From Vibrio penaeicida (GTDB taxonomy: Bacteria; Pseudomonadota; Gammaproteobacteria; Enterobacterales; Vibrionaceae), in assembly GCF_019977755.1 (NCBI RefSeq), contig NZ_AP025144.1:3162001-3226000 (forward strand): DNA of 64,000 nt, given 5' to 3'. The position numbers and the translations under genes were made by a program. Shown in pieces: positions 20,388 through 28,960 of the stretch. Each line of letters starts with the position of its first letter. Within the stretch, counting starts at the first letter, position 1. The notes beneath the pieces were generated by a model that was given only the letters and a program-made list of their open reading frames with translations, had not been told where the DNA came from and did not search any database.

Positions 20388-20400
20388 ATTTGATCATTTA
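20388..20400. promoter_or_regulatory. Second TGATCATTT site, candidate operator half
   Basis: ATTTGATCATTTA shares the TGATCATTT core with the palindrome; the two TGATCA cores are 41 bp apart, close to four helical turns. It overlaps a possible -35 element (TTGATC, 20390-20395). Confidence 0.35.
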
Positions 20401-20453
20401 GATTGATTTATACAGATAATGGTGAATATTGTTAATCCAGTGGATCACTCATT

Positions 20454-22187
20454 ATGAACCAAAGGCTCCGCGAACAAGCCATATTGAACGTACTAGAGAA
20501 CCGTAGAAACGTCTCTATAGCGCAGCTTGCTCAGGAGTTTCCACAAGTAGCAAACGTCACTATTCGAAGAGACGTCGCACGGCTGGCAAAAAGTGGAAAA
20601 CTGGAACGCTCTCATGGCGCTGTTCATGCCGTTAAAAATATAACGCCTCCCCCGCTCCCCCAAGAAAATATCGGGCTTGATGAAGTTGATGCGCTGATCC
20701 TTCCTCCTATCCATGAACCATGGGGCGACTTACTCAAGCAACGAGCATTAGCAAACGGGCTTCCTGTCTTGTCTGAATCAGCTCCCGATTCTCAGTGCAC
20801 TTATATTGGTCCGGATAATTTAGAGGCAGGCTACCAACTAGGAAAATTTGCCGCTAGTCAGCTCAATCGTGATGAAGTGAAGTGCGCAAATGTTCTACTC
20901 ATTAACCATGCACAACTCTCTAACGCACAACAAAGAACAAAAGGGTTTTTACGGGGTTTTAACCAATTTTACTTAGGTGAACTCCAGATGCTATCGATTG
21001 ATGGGTTTGGGCATTACAGAACCGCACTGCGACAAATACAAGATGCGCTCACAACGCATCCGGATATCAATGTTTTGTTCGGCGTGAATGACCACTCGAT
21101 TCTTGCTGGGTTAGAAGCCACAAAAGGTCGGCATGACATTTACGCCTATTCAATCGGATTAGAAGGCGATGATTTACTGGATGAACTCACTTACGGCAAC
21201 CGACTTCACGCATGTGTCGCTTTATATCCAGAATTGGTTGGCTACATGGCGGCACACACAGTAGCCAAGTTGGTTAGCGGCATTGTTCCCCAACCAGTAT
21301 TGACCCCTTTTGATGTTTTGACAGGGCAAGATGTACACACTCGGTTTACTCGGCAAAATGATCATTGGGTTTTAAAACAAAACCTATCCGAGTTGGCTGG
21401 TCGTGACTTTTCTGTAGACAAAAGCAGCTTACCACCAGCAAGAATCATGTTTGTGCCGCACTTTATCGATCACAACTGGTACCGAAAACTGGCGAAAAGT
21501 TTGGAATCAGAATGCCAATACTTAGGGCTACAATGTGAGATCCAACCGCCTGAAATCCAATTTCACAAAGAAGTAAATCATGCTCGAGAACGCATTGCCC
21601 AAATGGCAGTGAAGGTACTCAAGCGTGAAAGCAAAATATTCATTAATCACGGCGTTTTCGCCATGCCTTTGTCTTCAGCTTTGATTGAGGCAGCTGGCAA
21701 ACACACCGTTGTGACCAACTCTCTGGATGCCTTTGAATTTTTCCAACAATACAAACACGATTTTCGGATCATCTTAACAGGTGGAGAGCTTTTGTCTGGT
21801 CAGCGCGCACTGACAGGCTCTGCTTGCTTTTCAACGTTAGAACAAATTCGAGTCGACAAAACCTTTCTTTCCGTGGATGGCATTTCAGCCAAGTTTGGTA
21901 TCAGTATGAACGACGAAGCATGCTCAGTCGTAGCCAAAACCGCCATTGCCCGCTCGCATCAAACACTGGTTTTAGGCGAAGCCAGCCAGATGGGCGCGGA
22001 AGAAAATTACCTGATTGCTCCATTGCATGACATTACTGATGTTATGACAGATTTAGGCACCATTCCCGCACAGCGGCTAGAGCTGTCGGCAAATGGTATA
22101 CGCGTTCACCTTGCCGAAGACTACTTGAAGTCTGAAGACAAGACACAAGCAGTGATGCACCAAAATAAACAAGGAGATAGTTTATGA
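20454..22187 (+). CDS. Three-part transcription regulator: DeoR HTH + PBP-like + DeoR sensor
   Basis: 577 residues. Residues ~1-56 form a DeoR-type helix-turn-helix (QAILNVLENRRNVSIAQLAQ, NVTIRRDVARLAKSGKLERSHGAV). Residues ~75-310 resemble the sugar-binding fold of periplasmic binding proteins and LacI cores (ALILPPIHEP, YIGPDNLEAGYQLGKFAA, QQRTKGFLRGF, VLFGVNDHSILAGLEA, YPELVGYMAAHTVAKLVSG). Residues ~380-535 are DeoR-C-like (VVTNSLDAFEFFQQ, ILTGGELLSGQRALTGSACF, VDKTFLSVDGISAKFGI, TLVLGEAS). The usual phosphosugar loop D-x-G-T-T reads NHGVFAM here, so that site may bind another ligand or none. It is first in the cassette, overlaps the next gene by four bases, and most likely controls it. 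Confidence 0.78.
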   Translation: MNQRLREQAILNVLENRRNVSIAQLAQEFPQVANVTIRRDVARLAKSGKLERSHGAVHAVKNITPPPLPQENIGLDEVDALILPPIHEPWGDLLKQRALANGLPVLSESAPDSQCTYIGPDNLEAGYQLGKFAASQLNRDEVKCANVLLINHAQLSNAQQRTKGFLRGFNQFYLGELQMLSIDGFGHYRTALRQIQDALTTHPDINVLFGVNDHSILAGLEATKGRHDIYAYSIGLEGDDLLDELTYGNRLHACVALYPELVGYMAAHTVAKLVSGIVPQPVLTPFDVLTGQDVHTRFTRQNDHWVLKQNLSELAGRDFSVDKSSLPPARIMFVPHFIDHNWYRKLAKSLESECQYLGLQCEIQPPEIQFHKEVNHARERIAQMAVKVLKRESKIFINHGVFAMPLSSALIEAAGKHTVVTNSLDAFEFFQQYKHDFRIILTGGELLSGQRALTGSACFSTLEQIRVDKTFLSVDGISAKFGISMNDEACSVVAKTAIARSHQTLVLGEASQMGAEENYLIAPLHDITDVMTDLGTIPAQRLELSANGIRVHLAEDYLKSEDKTQAVMHQNKQGDSL

Positions 22188-23419
22188 AGCGTCTCAGTAC
22201 ACGTTTGCGCAGTTTATGCGCCTCTATCAGCTTAGTGCTGATGGTGTCTGCACCCACAGTTCAAGCAGAAGACATAACCATCCGCTTTTGGGATAACCAA
22301 CAGACTGAATCTGGTTTGAGTGACTACCAAAAAGCGTCTGTCGCACTATTTGAAAAAGAAAACCCAGGGATCAAAGTAGATGTAACAACCGTGCCCTACC
22401 CTGAATATCAACAAAGGCTTCTGACAGCAGTAAGAAGTGGCAATGCCCCCGATATTTCAACGGTAGACCAGATCTGGCTAGCCGCATTTGCAGAAGCAGG
22501 AGCGATTATCCCACTCGATAAGAAAATGAATGCGGCTTCAATGAATGCAGGGCAATTCTTTCCCGGCGCTTGGTCTTCAGTTCGATACAAAGACAAAACT
22601 TGGGGGGTCCCATTCAATGTAGACGTGTGGCAATTCAGTTACGTCAACAACGCGTTATTCAAAAAGGCAGGTATCGAGCCTGACTCAATCGTCACTTGGA
22701 GTGGGCTAAAGTCCGCTGCAAAAGCACTAACAGACACTTCCAAGGGACAATATGGCGTTGGTTTGTTTGGTCATAAAGGCGAAGACACCGTCGTGATCGT
22801 CAACTCCTTTATCTTCTCCAATGGCGGTCAAGTCTTAGATAGCAGTGGGCAATGTAAGTTAAACGAAAAACCGGCGGTTGAAGCTTTAGCGTATCTTCAA
22901 GATCTCTCGCAATACGCCCCTAAAGGTATTCTAAATGCTTCCAGTGGAGACATGCGAGAGCTATTCCTTAATGGTTCATTAGCCATTGAGTTTTGGCCAG
23001 CTTTAGAACAACCCACATTGAAGAAATCCAGTATAGATTGGGACTTTGTAAACGGTCACGCCCCTGCTGGTAAAACCCCGATTGGTACTTACGGCGGCTG
23101 GAATTTAGTCGTGTACAAAGGTTCCAAACACCAAGAAGCGGCGTGGAAATTTGCCCAATTCCTCACAAGGCAAGACATCAATGGAAAAGTCGTCGACCTT
23201 CTTCCTGCTAACGTCAACGCAGCGCAAAAGTTTGTTGATGCTAATCGCCACAAGCCAGACGCAATCATTGAGCACTTGAATAACGCATCACCTCGACCAC
23301 TGTCTTCTCGGTATTTGGAAATTGCCGATATTCAAATGGCAATGATTCAAGATCTCTTTGATGGCACGGATGCACAAAAAGCAGCGGACTCGGCTTGCAT
23401 CAAGATCAATCAGTTGTAA
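22184..23419 (+). CDS. ABC transporter periplasmic sugar-type binding protein
   Basis: 411 residues with a Sec signal peptide (RLRSLCASISLVLMVSAP, cleavage likely after VQA). The mature part is a cluster-B/D extracellular solute-binding protein: TIRFWDNQQTESG, FEKENPGIKVDVTTVPYPEY, RSGNAPDISTVDQIWLAAFAE, WGVPFNVDVW, GLFGHKGED, GTYGGWNLVVYKGSKHQEAAW. This is the CUT1 pattern (mono-, oligosaccharide or polyol uptake). No lipobox is seen. AAGGAG precedes the ATG, which overlaps the regulator stop. Confidence 0.9.
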   Translation: MKRLSTRLRSLCASISLVLMVSAPTVQAEDITIRFWDNQQTESGLSDYQKASVALFEKENPGIKVDVTTVPYPEYQQRLLTAVRSGNAPDISTVDQIWLAAFAEAGAIIPLDKKMNAASMNAGQFFPGAWSSVRYKDKTWGVPFNVDVWQFSYVNNALFKKAGIEPDSIVTWSGLKSAAKALTDTSKGQYGVGLFGHKGEDTVVIVNSFIFSNGGQVLDSSGQCKLNEKPAVEALAYLQDLSQYAPKGILNASSGDMRELFLNGSLAIEFWPALEQPTLKKSSIDWDFVNGHAPAGKTPIGTYGGWNLVVYKGSKHQEAAWKFAQFLTRQDINGKVVDLLPANVNAAQKFVDANRHKPDAIIEHLNNASPRPLSSRYLEIADIQMAMIQDLFDGTDAQKAADSACIKINQL

Positions 23420-23476
23420 TTGGAAGTGCTGGTAGCCACATCAGGCTATCAGCGCGAACTAAGCATGGGTGTGGCA

Positions 23477-24352
23477 ATGAAGTACCAGAATAATTTTGGA
23501 TTTCCTCTAATAATGATCGCGCCTGCCGTCGCGCTTATCGGATTGTTGATGTATTACCCAATGTTTGGCACGTTCATCGAAAGTTTATACGCCACATCAT
23601 TCATCAACCCCGAACCAGAATTCGTGGGATTTCAGCTATACAGCAAATTGCTATCACAGGAGCAGTTCTGGCAAATCATTCAAAACTCCGTTGCATGGAC
23701 GTTTGGTGTAATCGTTTTGCAAAACCTGTTTGGTTTTTTAACGGCACTTTTATTGAACGAGAAAATACCCGGACAAGGGTTAATGCGCTCTCTAGTGCTG
23801 CTTCCTTGGGTGCTACCGGGAATAGTGGCAGCCATAGTATGGCGCTTCATGTATGACCCTCAATTGGGGCTCATCAATTCTATGTTCCTGTCTGGCTCTT
23901 TGATTGACGAAGCCATTGCATGGTTAGCCACTCCTGACACCGCCATGTTTGCAGTTGTGATAGCCGCCGTTTGGAAAGGCTTCCCATTTTCAACGGTTGT
24001 GTATCTCGCTGCATTACAAAGTGTCGATAAGGAACAAATAGAGGCAGCCATCGTGGATGGGGCTGGACCATTTCGTCGCCTGATAGAAATCATCATTCCC
24101 GCCGTTCGACATGTGGTAGCGATCAACTTACTGCTTACCGCCATTCTAACCTTCAACTACTTCGACATGGTTTGGGTACTTACCCGTGGTGGTCCTAAAG
24201 ACAGCACTCATATTTTCCCCACAAAGATCTTTGAATTGGGTTTCGGTCAGTTTCGATTCGGAGAAGCGGCAACTTACGGCGTGATGTCGATTCTTATCTT
24301 AGTGGTTTTACTCTCGGTTTACTTCTGGCTACAAAAAAGGGAGAGCCGATGA
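23477..24352 (+). CDS. CUT1 ABC permease, MalF-like
   Basis: About 291 residues, six predicted membrane segments, and the EAA loop IEAAIVDGAGPFRRLIEIIIPAV that docks on the ATPase. Opening LIMIAPAVALIGLLMYYPM and LLPWVLPGIVAAIVWRFMYD are typical of MalF/UgpA-type permeases. The start is uncertain: TTG 23420 directly follows the binding-protein stop, ATG 23465 and ATG 23477 are alternatives. I prefer 23477, preceded by GGGTG. Ends in an ATGA overlap with the next permease. Confidence 0.88.
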   Translation: MKYQNNFGFPLIMIAPAVALIGLLMYYPMFGTFIESLYATSFINPEPEFVGFQLYSKLLSQEQFWQIIQNSVAWTFGVIVLQNLFGFLTALLLNEKIPGQGLMRSLVLLPWVLPGIVAAIVWRFMYDPQLGLINSMFLSGSLIDEAIAWLATPDTAMFAVVIAAVWKGFPFSTVVYLAALQSVDKEQIEAAIVDGAGPFRRLIEIIIPAVRHVVAINLLLTAILTFNYFDMVWVLTRGGPKDSTHIFPTKIFELGFGQFRFGEAATYGVMSILILVVLLSVYFWLQKRESR

Positions 24353-25191
24353 GCCCCAATATGAAAATCAAACTCAACATGAAGCAGCTAGCGCTACTGA
24401 CAGGTCAATTACTGCTGGCGTTGATCATTTTGCTGCCAATTTTTTGGATGGTGTCAGTTTCTCTAAAACCGTCCACCGAAGCGTTCGCCATTCCGGCAAA
24501 GCTGTGGCCGGACAGCCCAACCTTTGAAAACTACAGTAACGCCTTCCGCCCAGAATTTAGGCAGTATTTCTTCAACAGCGTCGTCGTTTCTTTAAGCACT
24601 TTGGTCATATCCACTAGCCTCGCTCTAATGGCTGCTTATGCCTTTACACGATTTCAGATAAAAATCATGGCGATTTTCCTTGGCTTGATTCTGGTGTCAC
24701 AAATGTTTCCTTCCAGTGCCATCATCATTCCCATATACAAAATGATGGACGACGCCGATTTACTCAATACCAAGCTGTCTCTCATTATTGCTTACATCAC
24801 CATAACCCTTCCCGTGGCAACTTGGATGCTGAAAGGGTTTATGGAAAATATCCCCGCTGTGCTCGACGAAGCTGCAGCGATGGATGGCGCCAAGCCAATG
24901 CGAATTTTTTTCGAAATTGTCCTCCCGCTCTGCCGCCCCGGTGTCATCGCCACCAGCGTGTACATTTTAATTGTCACATGGCAGGAGTTCCTATTTGCTC
25001 TGTCGTTTACTACCACTCAAGAAATGCGAACTTTGCCTGTCGGGATGAACGACTTTATTGGTCAGTATGGCATTCGATACGGCGAACTCATGGCGAGCTC
25101 CGTCATGATTTCATTGCCTATTGTGGTGGTGTTTTTCTTCCTACAAAAACACTTTGTTGCAGGTCTCACTGCTGGCTCTGTAAAAGGATGA
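24349..25191 (+). CDS. CUT1 ABC permease, MalG-like
   Basis: 280 residues with six membrane helices. LLPIFWMVSVSLKPSTEAFA at the N-terminus, VAAYAF-type helix SLALMAAYAFTRFQ, MFPSSAIIIPIY, and the EAA motif DEAAAMDGAKPMRIFFEIVL are the signature of MalG/UgpE. Starts inside the stop of its partner, so the two permeases are translationally coupled. Confidence 0.9.
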   Translation: MSPNMKIKLNMKQLALLTGQLLLALIILLPIFWMVSVSLKPSTEAFAIPAKLWPDSPTFENYSNAFRPEFRQYFFNSVVVSLSTLVISTSLALMAAYAFTRFQIKIMAIFLGLILVSQMFPSSAIIIPIYKMMDDADLLNTKLSLIIAYITITLPVATWMLKGFMENIPAVLDEAAAMDGAKPMRIFFEIVLPLCRPGVIATSVYILIVTWQEFLFALSFTTTQEMRTLPVGMNDFIGQYGIRYGELMASSVMISLPIVVVFFFLQKHFVAGLTAGSVKG

Positions 25192-25195
25192 TTCC

Positions 25196-26026
25196 ATGAA
25201 ACATGATCACTTTACTTTTATCCAACTGACCTACCCAGCCAAACACGTTGCGCTGATCACCTTTAGCCGACCGGAAAAACTCAACGCACTCTCTGAAGAC
25301 ATGCAAAACGAGTTGATTCTGGCGCTAGACAATGTCAATCAAGACGATGATGTTCGAGTTGTGATGTTTACCGGTAGCGGCGACAAAGCCTTCGTAGCTG
25401 GCGCAGACATTAATGAATACCGCGGTTTGCAAATCAAAAAGTTCAACGATTATCAGCTCCAAGGAAGAAAAGCATTCGAAACTATAGAGCAGTTGCCCAA
25501 ACCGACTCTAGCACTGGTTAATGGCTACGCGATGGGCGGCGGATTCGAGATAGCCCTAGCCTGCGATTTGATGATAGTGGCGAGCAACGCCCAGATGGGG
25601 TTACCCGAAGGTTTATTGGGATTATGCCCCGGAGGTGGAGGCACGCAACGGCTATTAAGAGCGGTAGGAAAAGCTGTCACTCTTGACGCTCTCCTATCGG
25701 CTAAGCGAATTAAAGCTGATGAAGCGTTGCGTCTTGGTCTCGCATCTCAAGTTTGCTCTCAAGACAATCTCATGTCGGAAGGATTGAAAAAAGCCAGTTA
25801 CTTACTGAAAGTCAGCCCTACGGCTCAGGCCGCAATGAAAAAGCTGGTTCGAAATGGGTTAGATACGCCGCTGGAATCAGGGTTAAGTTGGGAGCAAGCC
25901 GAACTTTTACAGCTCTATTGCTCCGCCGATGGGCAAGAAGGGGTCTCCGCCTTTTTAGATAAACGAACTGCTTCTTTTGATATGAGCTCTGAAATCATCG
26001 CCTCAACAGGAGCTAACAATGAATAA
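25196..26026 (+). CDS. Enoyl-CoA hydratase/isomerase family protein
   Basis: 276-residue crotonase-fold enzyme. The CoA/oxyanion motif GDKAFVAGADINE, the GYAMGGGFEIALACD loop with the first catalytic Glu, and MGLPEGLLGLCPGGGGTQRL with the second catalytic Glu are all present, so true hydration of an enoyl-CoA is possible. It follows the permease after four bases and overlaps the dehydrogenase gene by eight. Its place in a sugar-transport operon implies the imported compound is converted into a CoA thioester. Confidence 0.88.
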   Translation: MKHDHFTFIQLTYPAKHVALITFSRPEKLNALSEDMQNELILALDNVNQDDDVRVVMFTGSGDKAFVAGADINEYRGLQIKKFNDYQLQGRKAFETIEQLPKPTLALVNGYAMGGGFEIALACDLMIVASNAQMGLPEGLLGLCPGGGGTQRLLRAVGKAVTLDALLSAKRIKADEALRLGLASQVCSQDNLMSEGLKKASYLLKVSPTAQAAMKKLVRNGLDTPLESGLSWEQAELLQLYCSADGQEGVSAFLDKRTASFDMSSEIIASTGANNE

Positions 26027-26813
26027 AAACGAGCATATTGGGGGAGATCAGCTGGTGAACCAAGTTGCCGTGGTGACAGGCGGAGCAGAAGGTATTGGGT
26101 TAGCGTGCGTCGAAGTTTTAGCTACCCATGGCGCAACGGTCATCATTGCCGATATCAATCAGACCCAAGGAGAAGAGATAGCCAATCAGCTTAAATTGGA
26201 TGGGTTGGATGTTCACTATTATTTTACCGATGTTTCCTCCCCTGATTCGGTAAACCAGTTATTCCAGTGGGTGCACCAAAAAAATTGGCTGGTCAGTATC
26301 ATGATCAACAATGCGGCAGTGGCGTTATCCGGTGACGCCGTTGAGATATCAGAAGAACGGTGGAATCAGGTAATAAACACTAACTTATCTGGTGTATGGC
26401 GTGGCATAAAACATTCCGTACCGGATATGAAAAAGGTGGGTAAAGGAGCGATAGTCAATATCAGTTCAGCGCAGGCCTTTGCTGGGTTTCATGGTTGGAG
26501 TGCTTATGCTGCCGCAAAGGGAGGCATTAACGCTCTCACTCGCCAGAGCGCCATTGAGTTTGCACCCGATGGCATCCGAGTCAACGCTGTCGCGCCCGGC
26601 ACCATCATGACCCCCATGAACGAGAAGATTTTTGATGAAGTTGATAACCCAGAAGAACTTCGCCAGCGGTGGAATGACAACCACCCCATAGGTCGATTTG
26701 GTCAGCCAAACGAAGTGGCGCAAGCGGTGCTCTTTCTCGCCACAGAACAATCGAGCTTCATCACCGGGCAAATACTCATCACCGATGGCGGTATGCTGGT
26801 GAAAGGAGATTAA
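26019..26813 (+). CDS. Short-chain dehydrogenase/reductase
   Basis: 264 residues. Classical SDR: cofactor loop TGGAEGIGLA (residues ~20-29), acidic ADIN after beta-2 favouring NAD(H), NNAA, active-site Ser in NISSAQ and YAAAK (Tyr ~162, Lys ~166), then VNAVAPGTIMTPM and the C-terminal FITGQILITDGGM. It probably oxidises a hydroxyl of the imported sugar derivative or of a hydroxyacyl intermediate. GTG-free ATG start at 26019 overlaps the hydratase gene. Confidence 0.9.
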   Translation: MNKNEHIGGDQLVNQVAVVTGGAEGIGLACVEVLATHGATVIIADINQTQGEEIANQLKLDGLDVHYYFTDVSSPDSVNQLFQWVHQKNWLVSIMINNAAVALSGDAVEISEERWNQVINTNLSGVWRGIKHSVPDMKKVGKGAIVNISSAQAFAGFHGWSAYAAAKGGINALTRQSAIEFAPDGIRVNAVAPGTIMTPMNEKIFDEVDNPEELRQRWNDNHPIGRFGQPNEVAQAVLFLATEQSSFITGQILITDGGMLVKGD

Positions 26814-26814
26814 A

Positions 26815-27888
26815 ATGGTAGTGTCACTTCGCAATGAAAATGTGGAATGTGAATTTAAAACCAAAGGTGGGCATTTAGATCACATTCGATTCACCGATGG
26901 CAATGATCAGTTTTCGCCAATGCATCGTGCGCCTTGGGTCGATGAACACCACCCAGATTACCCTGTTATTTTGCAGCAGTTGTCGGGGGATTTCTTCTGT
27001 GCGCCATTCGGAGAAAGTGACATAGAACCCGCCCCGCCTCATGGATGGAGCAGCAACGGAAACTGGCTGGTAATAGAGAGTGAAGAAAATCAGCTGGTTG
27101 CAGAATTAGATCGCCACATTTATGGAGCGAAGCTCACCAAGACAATCACATTAAAAAGCGGTTCACCCTTTATCTATCACCTGCATGAATTCTCTGGAGG
27201 TAATGGAGCGATTCCGATCAGCTACCATGCGATGCTCAAATGCCAATCTCAAGTTCGGTTATCCTTTTCACATAAGGCGTTTGGTTACACCATTAATGAA
27301 GCATTGGAGCCAGACCCGACACGCGGACGCTCGCTTCTTGCCTACCCTCAACAGTTCACAACTATCCAATCAGTCAGGCTTGCAAACGGACACCACGCGG
27401 ATCTTTCTGTTTACCCATGGAGCGAACGTCATGAAGATATACTTCATCTCGTTTCTCCAACACAACAAGAATGGGGCTGGACTGCCGCCCTGTGCAAAGA
27501 AGAGGGCTGGGTCTACCTTGCCATTAAGCCTGAAAAGGTATTGCCGCTCACAACGCTTTGGCAAAGCCATGGAGGTCGAAACTACGCCCCATTTAATGGT
27601 TCACACACGCATGTGCTTGGGCTGGAAGAAGGTTGCGCGTATTCCCATTTAGGTCATAAAGCATCAACTTCCTGTAACCCAATCAATCAACAAGGGTATC
27701 CCACGGCCTTAGACCTGAATACCAATGGAAAAACGCAAGTGGGGTATGCCTTTGCTGTATTTCGTGCGCAGCCAAATTGGCAAAACATTCAACATGTGGA
27801 GGTTGAACGGCACAGCATCCGCGTTACGGGAGACGATGGTACACATCGTGATATTGCCTTTGACTCCTCTCTTCTCCGCTTCGAGTAA
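26815..27888 (+). CDS. Galactose-mutarotase-like (aldose epimerase fold) protein
   Basis: 357 residues with no signal peptide. I recognise the beta-sandwich pattern of the mutarotase/DUF4432-like superfamily: NENVECEFKTKGGHLDHIRF, FCAPFGESD, LTKTITLKSGSPFIYHLHEFSGGNGAIPISYHAM pieces, and a late HVLGLEEGCAY. The conserved His (SYHAM) and Glu (LGLEEG) could form the active site. Family members interconvert anomers or act on keto-sugars. AAAGGAGATTAAAATG gives a strong start. Exact substrate unknown; assignment to fold rather than to a named family. Confidence 0.68.
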   Translation: MVVSLRNENVECEFKTKGGHLDHIRFTDGNDQFSPMHRAPWVDEHHPDYPVILQQLSGDFFCAPFGESDIEPAPPHGWSSNGNWLVIESEENQLVAELDRHIYGAKLTKTITLKSGSPFIYHLHEFSGGNGAIPISYHAMLKCQSQVRLSFSHKAFGYTINEALEPDPTRGRSLLAYPQQFTTIQSVRLANGHHADLSVYPWSERHEDILHLVSPTQQEWGWTAALCKEEGWVYLAIKPEKVLPLTTLWQSHGGRNYAPFNGSHTHVLGLEEGCAYSHLGHKASTSCNPINQQGYPTALDLNTNGKTQVGYAFAVFRAQPNWQNIQHVEVERHSIRVTGDDGTHRDIAFDSSLLRFE

Positions 27889-27904
27889 TGTATAAGGACG
27901 GTTT

Positions 27905-28948
27905 ATGGCCTCTGTTGAACTCAAACAACTCTCCAAATCTTGGTCTACAGTGACCAGCGTTGATAACTTAAACTTGAATATTCGAGACCGAGAATTTCTG
28001 GTGTTGCTAGGCCCCTCTGGCTGTGGAAAAAGTACCACTATGAGAATGATTGCTGGCTTAGAAAAACCCTCACAAGGCGATATCTTGATCGATGGAAAGC
28101 GCGTGAACGAATTGCCCCCAAACGAGCGAGATTTGGCGATGGTGTTTCAGAGCTATGCGCTTTATCCACATAAGACCGTGCGCAACAACATCGACTTTCC
28201 GCTGAAAGTGCAAGGGCTAAGTAAGTCCCAACGCAATGAAATGATCGACGAGGTCGCGAAACGTGTTGAGCTCGACAGCTTACTTGACCGTAAACCAGCG
28301 CAGTTGTCCGGTGGGCAAAGGCAGCGCGTCGCCTTAGCCCGTGCCATTGTAAGACAACCCAAGTTATTTCTTCTCGATGAACCCCTATCAAATTTAGACG
28401 CCAAGCTACGATCCAGCATGCGCGCGGAGTTGAAGAAACTGCAACATGAATTGGCAGTTACCACCATTTATGTCACCCACGATCAGGTCGAAGCGATGAC
28501 CCTTGCTGATCGTATTGTAGTGATCAATCAAGGAAAAATTCAGCAAGTCGGCACACCGGAAGAAATCTACGACAAACCTCAAAACACCTTCGTCGCAACA
28601 TTTTTAGGTAATCCACCCATGAATATCATCCCCTGCGACCACATCAATCTTTGCCGTTCACTCGCCGTGCCCGAGGGGGCGGTCACACTTGGAATACGAC
28701 CGGAAAACATCCAGCTGGTAAACGATCCCAACGCCATCATCCAAGCCACCGTGACCTTAACGGAGTTATTGGGTGACAGCTACTTGTATACATTATCGCT
28801 AAAAAACAGGGTATTGATGGTGAAAACATCACGGCAAATGCAAGTAAATACTGGCGAAACCATTGGGTTAGGGTTTTCCTCCGAGCACACCCACTGGTTT
28901 GATAGTGCTGGAGAGCGCATAGAACCCATATCTATGCGGTTACAATGA
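27905..28948 (+). CDS. CUT1 ABC transporter ATPase, MalK/UgpC type
   Basis: 347 residues. Walker A GPSGCGKSTT (~36-45), Q-loop MVFQSYALYPH, signature LSGGQRQRVALARA (~134-147), Walker B LFLLDEPLSNLDAK, D-loop and H-switch YVTHDQVEAMTLADRI. A C-terminal TOBE-like regulatory domain follows (VTLGIRPENIQL, LTELLGDSYLY). The ATPase is separated from the permeases by three enzyme genes, which argues that transport and catabolism are expressed together. Confidence 0.93.
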   Translation: MASVELKQLSKSWSTVTSVDNLNLNIRDREFLVLLGPSGCGKSTTMRMIAGLEKPSQGDILIDGKRVNELPPNERDLAMVFQSYALYPHKTVRNNIDFPLKVQGLSKSQRNEMIDEVAKRVELDSLLDRKPAQLSGGQRQRVALARAIVRQPKLFLLDEPLSNLDAKLRSSMRAELKKLQHELAVTTIYVTHDQVEAMTLADRIVVINQGKIQQVGTPEEIYDKPQNTFVATFLGNPPMNIIPCDHINLCRSLAVPEGAVTLGIRPENIQLVNDPNAIIQATVTLTELLGDSYLYTLSLKNRVLMVKTSRQMQVNTGETIGLGFSSEHTHWFDSAGERIEPISMRLQ

Positions 28949-28960
28949 GCAGAGGTTGCA

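Noticed and set aside
27185..27652. 155-codon ORF on the plus strand inside the mutarotase-like gene
   Set aside because: Shadow frame of a gene with clear domain pattern and SD.
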